Shown piece by piece: positions 37,537 through 48,258 of a stretch of DNA of 64,000 nucleotides (positions are counted from its first letter, which is position 1; the number at the start of each line of letters is the position of its first letter). The DNA is taken from contig NC_083342.1 in assembly GCF_019175385.1 (NCBI RefSeq), forward strand, positions 122,946,376-123,010,375, given 5' to 3'. Both the position numbers and the translations under genes were made by a program. Below the pieces are notes generated by a model. The model was not told where the DNA came from, did no database searches, and worked only from the letters and a program-made list of their open reading frames with translations. The stretch is from Lycium barbarum. Lineage: Eukaryota; Streptophyta; Magnoliopsida; Solanales; Solanaceae.

Positions 37537-38570
37537 ATTACATGTGTTTAAACCTATGACTTTATAGTGTCAATCAGTGAGGTACAAAATAAAATTTCGA
37601 CAATTTGTTATACAACTATCTATAAGTTTAGAATTCTTCATAACTTAAACCTCATTTTGAATGAATTTAGCGGTTGAAAGTGGGTCATTTTCTTATAGTA
37701 ATTAGTATAAAGTATAATATTTTATAGTCAAATAGTGTCAAATAATTTGAATTACTATATGATGTAGTTAGTTTCACATTAAAGTGTGTTAGATGAGATG
37801 TATTTTATAAAAAAAATTAAAATGGATTGTGGGCCCATTTGAATAAGATGGTATTGGTCCAGGCCCAAACTCTGTCTATTAGAGTTGAGAGAAATCGAAC
37901 TGGCCCATTTTATTGACTTTTGTATTGGGCTGAATTTTTAACTTTGTGATTAAGATAACGAGACGACTATAAACCCTCAAATTACACATTCATGATTCAA
38001 TTGTTTTGCCTAGTATTTTGCTTTATTCTATTTGCGTTAACTAGTAGTCTAGTACTATTAGATTTAAGTTTTAGTGCTCGTGCCACTCAACTATTTTGTA
38101 CGTATTATTATTGAGCATTCTTGCAGTGCATTGCTTTCACGAGTATTATAATTTTTGGTTGTATTATTTTCTGTACCATACATATAAAATGGTTTGTGCC
38201 TTATTACAAAGTCTAAATATAAACCAATTCAAGCAAAGGTCGGCAAAACGAGCGACAAAGAAAACTTTTGCCTAATTTTTAATGCTTAACTCACTATGAT
38301 GATACTCTTTTTAGTGCTTAATATTCATCTAGATTTATGTAATAAGTTAAATTAATAAGAGCCAAATAAACTAATTTGTTTAAGAGCACATGTAATAAAT
38401 AAAAGGCAGAATATATCGGAACCTTCTTGAACATGAGATTATTTTTTTTGGGTAATTAAGTAATTCTTTATATACCAAGGGAGAATATGTACATGTAAAT
38501 CAAAACCCCACAGAAAGTTGGACATATCCCCAACTTTCACCCAGTAATAAGCCCTCCTAGTGTCTCATTC

Positions 38571-38618
<48 letters not shown>

Positions 38619-38737
38619 GAGTGAGTGGAGGGGAGCGGATCACATGTCTGGAGGATGCTAAGAAAAATACAGGATTAACTCCAAAAAAGAAACTGATGTG
38701 AAGCTCAAAAAAAAATAAAAAATTGATAATATAGAAA
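37537..38737. other. Intergenic, with (TA)n microsatellite
   Basis: No gene seen. A (TA)n stretch of about 42 bp lies at about 38571-38614. The rest is AT-rich. Confidence 0.5.
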
Positions 38738-38809
38738 AGGGATGTAGCTCAAATGGTAGAGCGCTCGCTTTGCATGCGAGATGCACGGAGTTCGTCCCTT
38801 GCATCTTCA
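38738..38809 (+). tRNA. tRNA-Ala (anticodon TGC), degenerate, probable pseudogene
   Basis: Cloverleaf is recognisable: D arm gctc-aaatggta-gagc, anticodon stem ctcgc-tttgcat-gcgag with TGC in the loop, T arm around gttcg. Against the plant tRNA-Ala consensus, the T loop lacks one base (ttcgtcc for ttcgatc) and the T stem and acceptor stem have weakened pairs, leaving an unpaired first base. Polymerase III boxes are largely kept. Function is doubtful. Confidence 0.65.
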
Positions 38810-39595
38810 CTCTACTTTCTTCATGAAAAAAAAAAAAGACTCAGAATATAAAACTTGCAGTAGAAAACGATATATGTTCATCTTGTGAATCATCTTGTGA
38901 ATGGATGCTGGATAACTTCTCCATGCGGTCAGAACTACAGTGCTACTGGTTAAATTGCACTTACAGTATAATTTCAAAATGGACAGTATATATTCAAATA
39001 TAGACACATTTTATAGACGCACACTCATGCTTGCACACATAATCGCACGTACTCATGGAGTAGAAATCAAGATTTTAAAGATGATCAGGCCTATCAGATG
39101 ATTTTTCTAGGATGGCATTTGTGCCACTGATGCATTCCTCATATACTGTTGATGGTTAGGGCCTTTATCCTTTCCTCTTTTGGCAGACTGTTAATGGTTA
39201 AGAACTTCATCCTTGCTCATTTGGTGTATGTGTTGTCACTGAGATCTGCTTTTCAAATTTTATATACGCATAAGTCATAACTCACTGGTTGTGGATATCA
39301 ATATGTTCACAATATCATGCCTTATCTTTGTGCGTCCCTAGCATCAACTGCTTCTGATAAGGGCAAAAATATAGCTGGCCACTTTTGCATATTTGGTGTA
39401 ACCGAAGAAGTATAGTTTTGAAATTTTTTGTTTGGGATCGTTCTTACTTTTTTTCAATCTTAGCAAATATCTAGACTTAATGTAATAAGATTCATCGATA
39501 CATTAATATCCCTATATTTGATTATACATACGGATACAGAGAATGCATTTTATTATTAGCTTTGTCAGCTTCCAAGACCTTTCTGAAGCACATTT
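38810..39595. other. Intergenic
   Basis: No supported gene or repeat up to the target site of the Tat retrotransposon. Confidence 0.5.
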
Positions 39596-39600
39596 ACCAT

Positions 39601-40270
39601 TATTTACCCCGAATTTGGATAATCAATTGAATTTGTAAGTGAGTATACGATATGCGTTTGAATCTCAATATATACCGTAGGGAATAGGGTGTATGACCGC
39701 TATGTAACAAGGCAATTGACGAAGAGTATTAATGCTTGTTAAACGACATGCAATACTTGCTTGAAGAGATACAATGGAAATGAAAATACTTGTTGTGGAC
39801 CGAATCTGATATTAGAGAGAGATTGCATATATGTTTTGCTATTACAAGTGTTCTTAGGAAATCAAGAAGCCAACCCCCTCCAAGGAGGGGGATGAGCTCT
39901 ATTTATAGTGTTGCCTCCATCAATACAAAATCATTGAAATAATAATAATAAGGACAACTCTGAACGGATTTGGTGGGATTAGGTTGACCGTACGGTCTGA
40001 CACATGCTTGGTTGGTTGTTGACCATGGCAGGACGCTACTGACGAGTGGTTTGTGTGCAACGGCTGTACCGGACCAACGGCACGGATACTCGGGGTAACG
40101 ACCTCGAGCAACTCGGTAAGGAAGGAACCGTACCAAATGATCCCCCCGATTAGCTCCGGACAAGCGTTCCTCTGGTTCAGAATGAGAGTCTTCATGTATG
40201 TTCTTGTTCCCTTCTCCCTCCGGTTTCTCGTTTCACCGGTTTGACTCACATTCGGTTTTTACCGTATACA
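39601..40270 (-). repeat. Tat element left (3') LTR, 670 bp
   Basis: Plus strand reads tatttacccc..ccgtataca. The first dinucleotide is TA where the other LTR has TG, a terminal mutation at 39602. Confidence 0.9.
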
Positions 40271-40285
40271 GATAGTCCCCACACT
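40271..40285 (-). promoter_or_regulatory. Polypurine tract of the Tat element
   Basis: The minus strand reads agtgtggggactatc immediately before the 3' LTR. Confidence 0.6.
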
Positions 40286-40542
40286 TCTCGGATCACCGAT
40301 CTTTCGGAGTAACGGGAAATGGATGAATCACAAAACCGGTGACTCCAACGGCTCGTTGTTATCTTCTCATTTTGGCGGGAACGGTTGCGTCACGTCCCCC
40401 CTTTATCGGCCACGTGTCTCATCCCGAATGGCCGGTCCTGACAACCGCCGCATGCACGTCGTTTCAAGTCATTCTACATTAATTACGGGACACGTGGCGC
40501 TCCCCGGTTGGCTGGGGAATCGTAACCGTCACAGCCCCATGC

Positions 40543-40551
40543 CTATATAAG
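40543..40551 (+). promoter_or_regulatory. Candidate TATA box for the antisense ORF
   Basis: ctatataag on the plus strand, about 290 bp upstream of the ATG at 40835 and followed by a pyrimidine-rich leader. Placement suits an independent plus-strand promoter inside the element. Confidence 0.5.
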
Positions 40552-40834
40552 GCTCTTTCCCTCTTCATTCCAACATTTTCACGATCCATCTTCTCTTCAT
40601 CTTACACTCTTTGCAGCATTTCTTCATCTTCATCATACACAGTTATCTTCATAGCGAATCTGCTGTTGATCCATTGCCTTATATTACGTGAGAAAGAATC
40701 AACTTTGTCACTGTTTCTGCTAACTATTCTTGCTCGAGCGTTGCTTGCTTCGTACTTTGTCATCCTTCGAATCATCAGTTCCCTCATTTTTCTTGAACTC
40801 CTCTTCCTAATCTTCATCCTTTCATATTTTCGAA

Positions 40835-43674
40835 ATGTCTGAAACCACTTCTCATGACATTCCCTCGGTCTCATCCCCAGGAACCGAGGCCGTATCTCCG
40901 GTTAAAGCAAAGAGCTCCTTTGAGCCTACAACTTCGGATATCATACCGGCCAAATTCAACTTCAACAAAGACCTCGAGGTTGAAAAGCCTTCGTCGGTGT
41001 CTGACAGGGGGTTCGATGTGAGACGATACCCCTCCTCCATTACCGAGGATAAGCTCGACCTGGTCCGGGCAGACTGCGGGTGGAACACACGCTCGGTTCA
41101 AGTTTTCGCCCCCGGTCCTGATGAATCAGTCACCGACCACCTGAGAGGCTTTTTGTATGTTTACACCTACCCCTTTACTCTCAAACTCGACCCTCCGATT
41201 GACCCGGTCATCCTAGACATGTGCCGGACTTACGGCGTGACCTTGGCCTAAATTGGTCCGATTGTTTGGAGGGTCGTGGCATGTCTCCGGCATCTGGCCA
41301 ATAATGCCGAGAAAGAGTTCACGTTGGCCCACTTGATACGCCTATATTCCCCGAGGGTATTCCGAGGCGGCGTAATAAAATTGACCAAACGCAGCTGGAA
41401 CCCCTTTTTCTCGAAGATGGACGAGGACAGAGACCGAGGCTGGTTGGAGCGGTTCGTCCGGGTGCAGACCTCGTACATCATTCCGAAAGATTACACGCCA
41501 TTCCCTGAAGAGTGGAACAACAAGCGTAAGCCTGAACTTCGAATTACTGCCTTTGTATGTTTTGTCATTCTTCGGTCTCATTTTCTCACCGCTTTTCTTA
41601 TTTTGATTAGCCAACGGATACATTCCTCCGGTAGTCCGTAATCTGAATAAATGGGTCACAGCACTCCTTAGCCAGTACGACCACGACAACCGGATATGGG
41701 CCCACCTATCACGCGGCCGATGGGTCGCGCAAAACCACGGTAGTACTATGCTTTTACTCGAGTTTAACATATTTTTCACCATCCGTACTCATTGTTTCCT
41801 CGGCTTTCAGGCTTGCCCAAGGGCTCGGTGGATCCAAGACCGGAGTCGGGCGCCGAACCCACAGCGTCGGCATCTGAGTTTGATTCAGCGGGTGCGTCTC
41901 GTGCCTTTGCCGCTGCTACTGCTGCCAAAAGAAAGAGGGCGAAGGAGAAGAAGAGGGCGAGAAGCGTCGCCCGGTCCTCCCGGGATGAAGCAGATCCCGA
42001 TATCATCATTCGGAGAGTTGATGCCGATTCTCCCGTTGCTCCGATCCCTGAGGAGGCTGCTGCCGTTTCGCCTCCTCCTTCTACTGCTGAAGGACTTCTG
42101 ATTCCGGTCTCACATACAGGTGCGGAAGAAATTCTTTTCCCGGCTCCTCTAAGGTCGATTGACTTTGTCAACATTACAGGTGAAACTTCTTCTGAAGAGG
42201 CTCCCCTGCAAAGGACAAGGAGGTCCGGGGAGGTGGCTGCTGCTGACGTCGGTCAAAAGACTGGGCCGGTATCTGAGATCGAAGTCTTCGCTGACGTCGA
42301 TCTGACGCCCGAGCATGAGCCTGCCGCAGCTACGGTACCCCCGAGCTTTACCGAAGATATTGAGGCTGCTCCAAGTTCATCTACCCCGGCACCACGGCCT
42401 GACGATTTTGACGATATGTTCTCGGGCACCCTTCCCGCCACCGGCAAAGCTGCGGGATTCGGGCATCTACCTATCCCTCGGGCTACGAGGTCGGCCAGCC
42501 GATCCTCCGAATCTGGGGCTAGGGACGGATTGGTGCGTATTTTTCCGGCGTCGAGCGTGGAACCGAGGAGAACCAAATTAGTTGTGGTCACCGTCCCCGA
42601 AGACTGTAGTTTCCTTTCTCACCCGGTGGGCGTAGCGAGTTACCTGAGGCCTCTTGTCTCAGATTCGGATAAGCGAAAGATGACCGGGGTTACCTGGCAA
42701 TGCCTTATCAACGAGGGTATGCATGCGGGCAACCGGGTAGGTTTTTGAGCCACCTCTACACACCTTTACTAAGAATTTTAATCCTGTGCTCGTTCAAGTT
42801 TTTAACTTGCTTTCTTTTGCAGAGTGTGGTGCTTGTTAACGAGGCCTTCGTCCGTGCCCAACAAGAGATGGACGATCTTAAGGGCCAATTGGACGCCCAG
42901 GGCTGGGAAACGGAGAAATATGTGCATCTTCTTCGGGAGAAGGAGGAAGAGCTGAGTCGAGCAGTTGCTCTCTCCCATCTTCAGCCCGAGCTTGACGCAG
43001 CAAAGGCCGAGAACCGTCGGCTGAGGAGTGAACTAGTCGCCATGACCGAATATAATCGGAGCCTCGAAGCTGAGAATATCGGCCTTAATCGGGATAATGC
43101 TCAAATTTCCTCGAGGCTGGGTGAGCTAGAGACCGCTTTCTCCCAGCTCCGGGAGGAGCTGGATGTGGTGAAGTCGGATGCTTCCAGCTTGGCAGAGAGG
43201 AACCGGCTTCTTGAATCCGAGAGTGCCCGGTATCAGGAGCGTGCTAGGGTGTTCGAAGAGAAAGCGGAGAACGGGTCTCGGATGTGCGATGACCTGAAGA
43301 ACCAACTCAAGAAAACGGCCAATGCAAATAACACCCTCCAAGTCGAGCTTCAATCGGCCATTCAAATGCAGAATGTTCTTGGGGAGGCTCGGGATTCTCT
43401 TGAGGAAAAGCTAGCCCAGGCCGAGGCCGAATTGGATAAAGCTCTGAGAAGCGTGGAGGCTGCCGAGGCTCAGGTTACTATTGTTGCTCAGCACGAGAAA
43501 TGGAAATCTCGGAGGATCACTCTTGAGCAAGCCGAGCATGGCTTTTCTGATCTTCCGGCCCTTATTGCCGAGGCCAAGAGGATTGAGGGAGAGGCTAAGG
43601 ATGCCCTCGGTTCTGACTCTGATGATTCCGAGCGGACGGTGTCCGAACATTCCGGCTCCAGCCATTCCGGGTAG
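40835..43674 (+). pseudogene. Opposite-strand ORF of the Tat retrotransposon, four exons, one nonsense codon
   Basis: Runs against gag-pol. Exons 40835-41525, 41611-41739, 41811-42736 and 42823-43674 have GT..AG borders with matching phases; together 2,598 bp, 866 codons. Codon 139 is TAA (41249-41251), after which the same frame stays open and family-like (IGPIVWRVVACLRHLANNAE). The N-terminal part resembles proteins annotated in plant genomes as putative plant transposon protein; the middle is Ser/Pro/Ala-rich with a basic patch (AAKRKRAKEKKRARS); the C-terminal 280 residues are Glu/Leu/Ala-rich heptads, a predicted coiled coil, ending in a Ser/Asp tail. Function is unknown in all Tat elements that have such ORFs. 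The rest of the frame is preserved, so the stop is probably recent. Confidence 0.75.
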
Positions 43675-43837
43675 TTTAGGGCCTGTATTTGGCTTTTATC
43701 TCTTCATTTTTTGCCTTTTTAGGACTTTTGTTTTTGATGTAAAAATATCCCTTGTATAAATAAAAAGTGCATCTTTCTTGTTTCTTTGTTTGAATGGTTG
43801 CTATTATTTTTGCCATAATCGTTGGTCCGTTTTAGGA

Positions 43838-43956
43838 TAAGTCGACTCATAGTCGTTAATTCACTGTGCCCGTAGGACTTATTCGATGCCTCTTTAGAAC
43901 AAGTAGGCTCGTAGTCGTTAAATCATCGTGCCCGTAGGGCTTATCCGATGCTTCAT
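43838..43956. repeat. Tandem repeat, about 65-bp unit, two copies (Tat 3' region)
   Basis: Two copies of a block with 'catagtcgttaa', 'tgcccgtagg' and 'cttatycgatgc', in the noncoding region between the two opposed coding regions. Confidence 0.75.
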
Positions 43957-44285
43957 AAGTTTAGACGTCTCCGAATTATGATAGGCATTTCCTTTAGGGT
44001 CGGAATTTTTTTGGCCTTGGCTAAATTTTTGGCGTAGCAGTCCCCGTTTGGGGGAGTTTATCAAATTTTGGCTTGGATCATTGTGACCTTGTTGCCTTTG
44101 TCGAATTCCGACCACAACACTCGGTATAGGGTATGTGAATGAGGTAGTGCCGAAATACGGCGGTTATCATCGGGGTAAAGTCCTTTCAACAAAAAGACGC
44201 CCGAGATTTTGCTATCCAAACTTTTGATAACTTTGTGTTTGCAAAAATGTTTGTACATATGAGAATTTTAATTCCTTCTACCTTT

Positions 44286-44460
44286 GCCGTAGCAAATATA
44301 AAATGGGACACGATTCATTATGATCGTTTGGTCCTTACATCGAAGGTTATGGCCGATGGCCGGGCTTTAGTTTTGCCGTAGCAAATGCTAAATGGGACAC
44401 GATTCATTATGATCGTTTGGTCCTTACATCGGTGGTCGGGTCAATTTTGCCGTAGCAAGT
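44286..44460. repeat. Tandem repeat, about 85-bp unit, two copies (Tat 3' region)
   Basis: Two near-identical units of 'gccgtagcaaat', 'aaatgggacacgattcatta' and 'gatcgtttggtccttacatc', plus the start of a third. Confidence 0.85.
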
Positions 44461-44796
44461 GTTGAGTTTCCCCGTCTTCTTTGACCGGGGTAGTCTTCGA
44501 TGTGGGCATAGTATTCCCCTAGCATTTATCCGAGCTGCAAGGTCGGGTGAGTTCTATTAAGTCCCCACTCAGAGGGTGTGACCTCGGTGGTCCGGACGCT
44601 CGTCCTTTGTTTTTATCAAGTAACACGTTGTACTTGTTGCCTCATTAAAAACCTTGTCGGAAAACCCATTTTGGGACAAAACCGTACTAAGGAAAAGAGT
44701 GCAACACGTGTTTTCAGGCCTAAACTCTAATTTCATCCCGTTCTTAACTCCCTGCAAAAGAGAAAGGTTAATAAGAGAACACGGGGAGCCCATACC

Positions 44797-45702
44797 TTAG
44801 CAGTAATATCTTTTCAGATGAGCCACATTTGAGTTATTACGCAGCCGTTGCCCGTCCACGGACTCCAACTGGTACGATCCTTTGCCAGTTATCCCGGTTA
44901 CCTTATACGGGCCTTCCCAGTTTGGACCCAACTTTCCTTCGTTGGGATTCTTGGTGTGCAAGGTAACTTTTCGAAGCACCAAGTCCCCGACTTGAAAATG
45001 TCGAAAGTTGGCTCTTCGATTGTAGTACCTTTCCATTCTTTATTTCTGGGCAGCTATACGGACCAACGCATTTTCGCGTAGTTCATCTGTGAGGTCGAGC
45101 TTCACGGCCATGGCCTCTTCGTTTGATTCCTCGGTGGTATACCTGAACCGGAGGGTCGGTTCGCCAACTTCCACAGGGATAAGGGCTTCGGCCCCGTAAA
45201 CCAATGAGAATGGGGTCTCCCCCGTGCTCGATTTGGACGTGGTTCTGTAAGCCCACAGTACCTCCGGAAATATTTCTCTCCAATGGTGGTTTGATGCTTC
45301 AAGTCTTTTCCTCATATTTTGGATTATCGTCTTGTTGGTGGATTCCGCATGTCCGTTTGCACACGGGTGATATGGGGTTGATACAATTTTCTTGATTTTC
45401 AATCCTTCGAGGAAATTGGTGACCTTGGCACCCACGAACTGAGGGCCGTTATCATAAGTTATCTCGGCGGGGATGCCGAAACGACAGATGATGTGATCCC
45501 ATATAAAGTCGATGACTTCCTTCTCTCTGATTTTTTCAAAGGCCTGTGCTTCCACCCACTTAGAGAAATAGTCAGTCATAAACAAAATGAAACGAGCCTT
45601 ACCTGGTGCCCAGGGTAATGGACCCACGATGTCCATTCCCCACTTCATGAAAGGCCAAGGTGAGACCACTGAATGGAGCAGCTCCCCGGGCTGATGAATC
45701 AT
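44797..45702 (-). pseudogene. Tat integrase
   Basis: Integrase core with D (GMDIVGP), D (YDNGPQF) and E (GHAEST) in order in 45702-45040, then one TAA (about 45037) and the C-terminal GPY/F-type domain (VGDLVLRKV..NWEGPYKV) in the same frame to 44797. The N-terminal zinc-binding part lies in the preceding ORF. It would insert the cDNA into host DNA. The single nonsense codon separates catalytic core from C-terminal domain. Confidence 0.85.
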
Positions 45703-45732
45703 CAGAGCATGTTTCTGACACCTGTCACATTT

Positions 45733-46578
45733 TCAGACAAAGCTTTTCGAGTCTTCGTCCATCCGGTTCCAGTAATAACCGACCCTGATAATCTTTCGGA
45801 CCAGAGCTTCTGCCCCGGAGTGGTTGCCACAAGTTCCATCGTGTACCTCTCTCATCACATATTCCGTATCACCGGGGCCCAAACACTTAGCCAGGGGGCC
45901 GAGGTAGGAGCGTCGATACAATTGGCCGTCCACCAAGCAAAAACGGGCAGCCTTGGTCCGTAGTGACCGTGATTCCTTCGGGTCATTTGGGAGCTTACCA
46001 TCACGCAAGTAGTCAATGTACTTGTTGCGCCAATCCCAAGTTAAGCCCATTGTGTATATTTCGGCGTGTCCGTTTTCTATGGCCGTGTTTGATAAGTGCA
46101 CCGTTGCCCCGGGGTTGATTTCCTCTCCCTCGACCGAGGATCCCAAGTTTGCTAATGCATCGGTCACGCTGTTCTGTTCCCTCGGTATGTGCTGCATGGT
46201 CCATTCTTTAAATCGATGAAGTACCACTTGGGTTCTTTCGAGGTACCTCTGCATCCGTTCGTCTTTGACTTCGAAGACGCCGTTCACCTGGTTTGCGACC
46301 AAAAGCGAATCGCACTTTGCCTCGATTATTTTGGCTCCCATACTTCGAGCCAACTCCAAACCTGCAATCATAGCCTCATACTCGGCTTCATTGTTAGTCA
46401 ATTTAGCAGTTCTAATGGACTGTCGAATGACATCCCCGGCCGGGGTCCTAAGGACTATCCCTAGTCCGGAACCCTTAAGGTTCGAGGCCCCATCCGTGTG
46501 TAGAGACCAAATGCCCGTGGCCTTTCCCGAGGTCAGCAGAAGTTCACTTTCGACCTCGGGGACCATTGCCGGGGGCAA
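45733..46578 (-). pseudogene. Tat second (archaeal-type) RNase H and integrase N-terminal region
   Basis: Contains WSLHTDGASNLKGSGLGIVL, NNEAEYEAMIAGLELA and a later SVTDALANL, the catalytic pattern of archaeal-type RNase H, distinct from the RNase H joined to RT. This extra domain is a hallmark of the Tat lineage. The integrase zinc-binding region follows (HDGTCGNHSGAEALVRK). It is out of frame with the RT ORF (short overlap at 46544-46578) and ends at a TGA at 45733-45735 just before the integrase core. Confidence 0.85.
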
Positions 46579-48109
46579 AATCCGTCACAAAGTCGGCCAA
46601 GATTTGGGATTTGATGGCCGTTCGAGATTTATACTCGATATCGTAACCGCTAATTTTTACAGCCCATTTTGTTAATCTACCTGACAACTCTGGTTTATGC
46701 ATGATGTTTTTCAGAGGGTAGGTAGTTACTACACATATGGGGTGACATTGAAAATAAGGTTTGAGCTTTCTGGAAGCGCTTACCAGTGCTAATGCCAACT
46801 TTTCCAAATGGGGATAACGGGTTTCCGCATCCCCCAAAGTTCTACTTACGTAATAAATAGGGAATTGCGTACCTGATTCTTCTCGGACCAAAACACCACT
46901 TACCGCTATTTTGGAGACAGCTAGATAGAGAAAAAGCGGCTCGTCCGCCTTCGGTGTGTGCAGCAACGGGGGGCTAGACAAGTACCTCTTCAACTCCCGT
47001 AGAGCTTCTTGGCACTCCGGTGTCCAAACGAAATCGTTCTTCTTCCTAAGCAAGGAGAAGAAACGGTGACTCTTGTCCGAGGACCACGATATGAAGCGAC
47101 TCAGCGACGCTATTCTTCCGGTGAGCCTCTGTACCCCTTTTATGTTATTCACAACCTCGATATCCTCGATGGCCTTAATCTTGTCCGGATTGATTTCTAT
47201 TCCCCGGTTTGACACCATGAAACCTAGAAATTTACCGGACCTTACTCCGAAGGCACATTTTTCCGGGTTGAGCTTCATGTTGTACTTGCGGAGCACATCA
47301 AAGGTTTCCTGCAAATACTTTAAATGGTCCTCTGTTTCCAGGGACTTAACAACCATATCGTCAATATAAACTTCTACCGTTTTCCCTATTTGCTTTTCGA
47401 ACATTCCATTAACTAGGCGTTGGTAAGTTGCACGGGCATTTTTTAGTCCGAAAGGCATGACGTTATAACAGTAAGTCCCATATCGGGTGATGAAGGATGT
47501 TTTCTCTTGATCCTCCGGGTGCATCCGAATTTGGTTATACCCGGAGTAAGCATCGAGAAAACTTAACATCTCATGTCCAGCCTTCGCATCGATCATTCTA
47601 TCGATGTGAGGCAATGGAAATGAGTCCTTCGGGCATGCCTTGTTTAAATCCTTATAATCGACGCACATTCGAAATTTATTACCTTTTTTGGGCACTACTA
47701 CCATGTTAGCAAGCCAATCCGGGTACTTCACCTCCCGAATAGAACCTATTTTTAAAAGCTTCGTTACCTCGTCTTTTATGAAGGCGTGTTTTGCCTCCGC
47801 CATGGGCCTTCTTTTTTGCTTCACCGGGGAAAACTTCTCGTCCACGCTGAGCTTGTGAGTTGCTATTTCCGGCGATATACCTGTCATATCTATATGCGAC
47901 CATGTAGGGCAATCGGCGTTAGCTCGAAGAAACTTAATTAACTTACTCCTGAGCTCCGGGGTAAGCCCCGTGCCCAGGTATACCTTTCTGTCCGGTAGGT
48001 ACTCGAACAGGATGATCTGCTCCAGCTCCTCTACGGTTGACTTGGTTGCATCCGAGTCATCCGGCATAACGAATGATCTGGGTACCTCGAAATCATCCTC
48101 TTCATGCAC
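46544..48109 (-). pseudogene. Tat reverse transcriptase and RNase H
   Basis: Ty3/Gypsy RT with MCVDYKDLNKACPKDSFPLP, FLDAYSGYNQI, MPFGLKNARATYQRLVN and catalytic VYIDDMVVK, followed by the RT-linked RNase H region (LFLYLAVSKIAVSGVLVREE, where the usual first aspartate is not evident). The ORF is 521 codons; the start used is simply the first ATG after stops that separate it from protease. A frameshift at its end breaks continuity with the second RNase H. Confidence 0.88.
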
Positions 48110-48258
48110 TGGATACGACCCGGTGTACTTTGATTGCTATTGGGCGCCCTCTCCTCCGGTTGCACCCTTTTCCTCCTGAGCCGGTTCCTTGGGTCGAGGC
48201 GCTGCTTCCTCTACCGCGAATATTTCTCTTGCTGCGGGCTGCTCACCTCATATGGTTT

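Noticed and set aside
41342..42591. Minus-strand ORFs of 112-146 residues opposite the Tat antisense gene
   Set aside because: Mirror frames of a GC-rich coding region with no recognisable domains, and off the gag-pol block.
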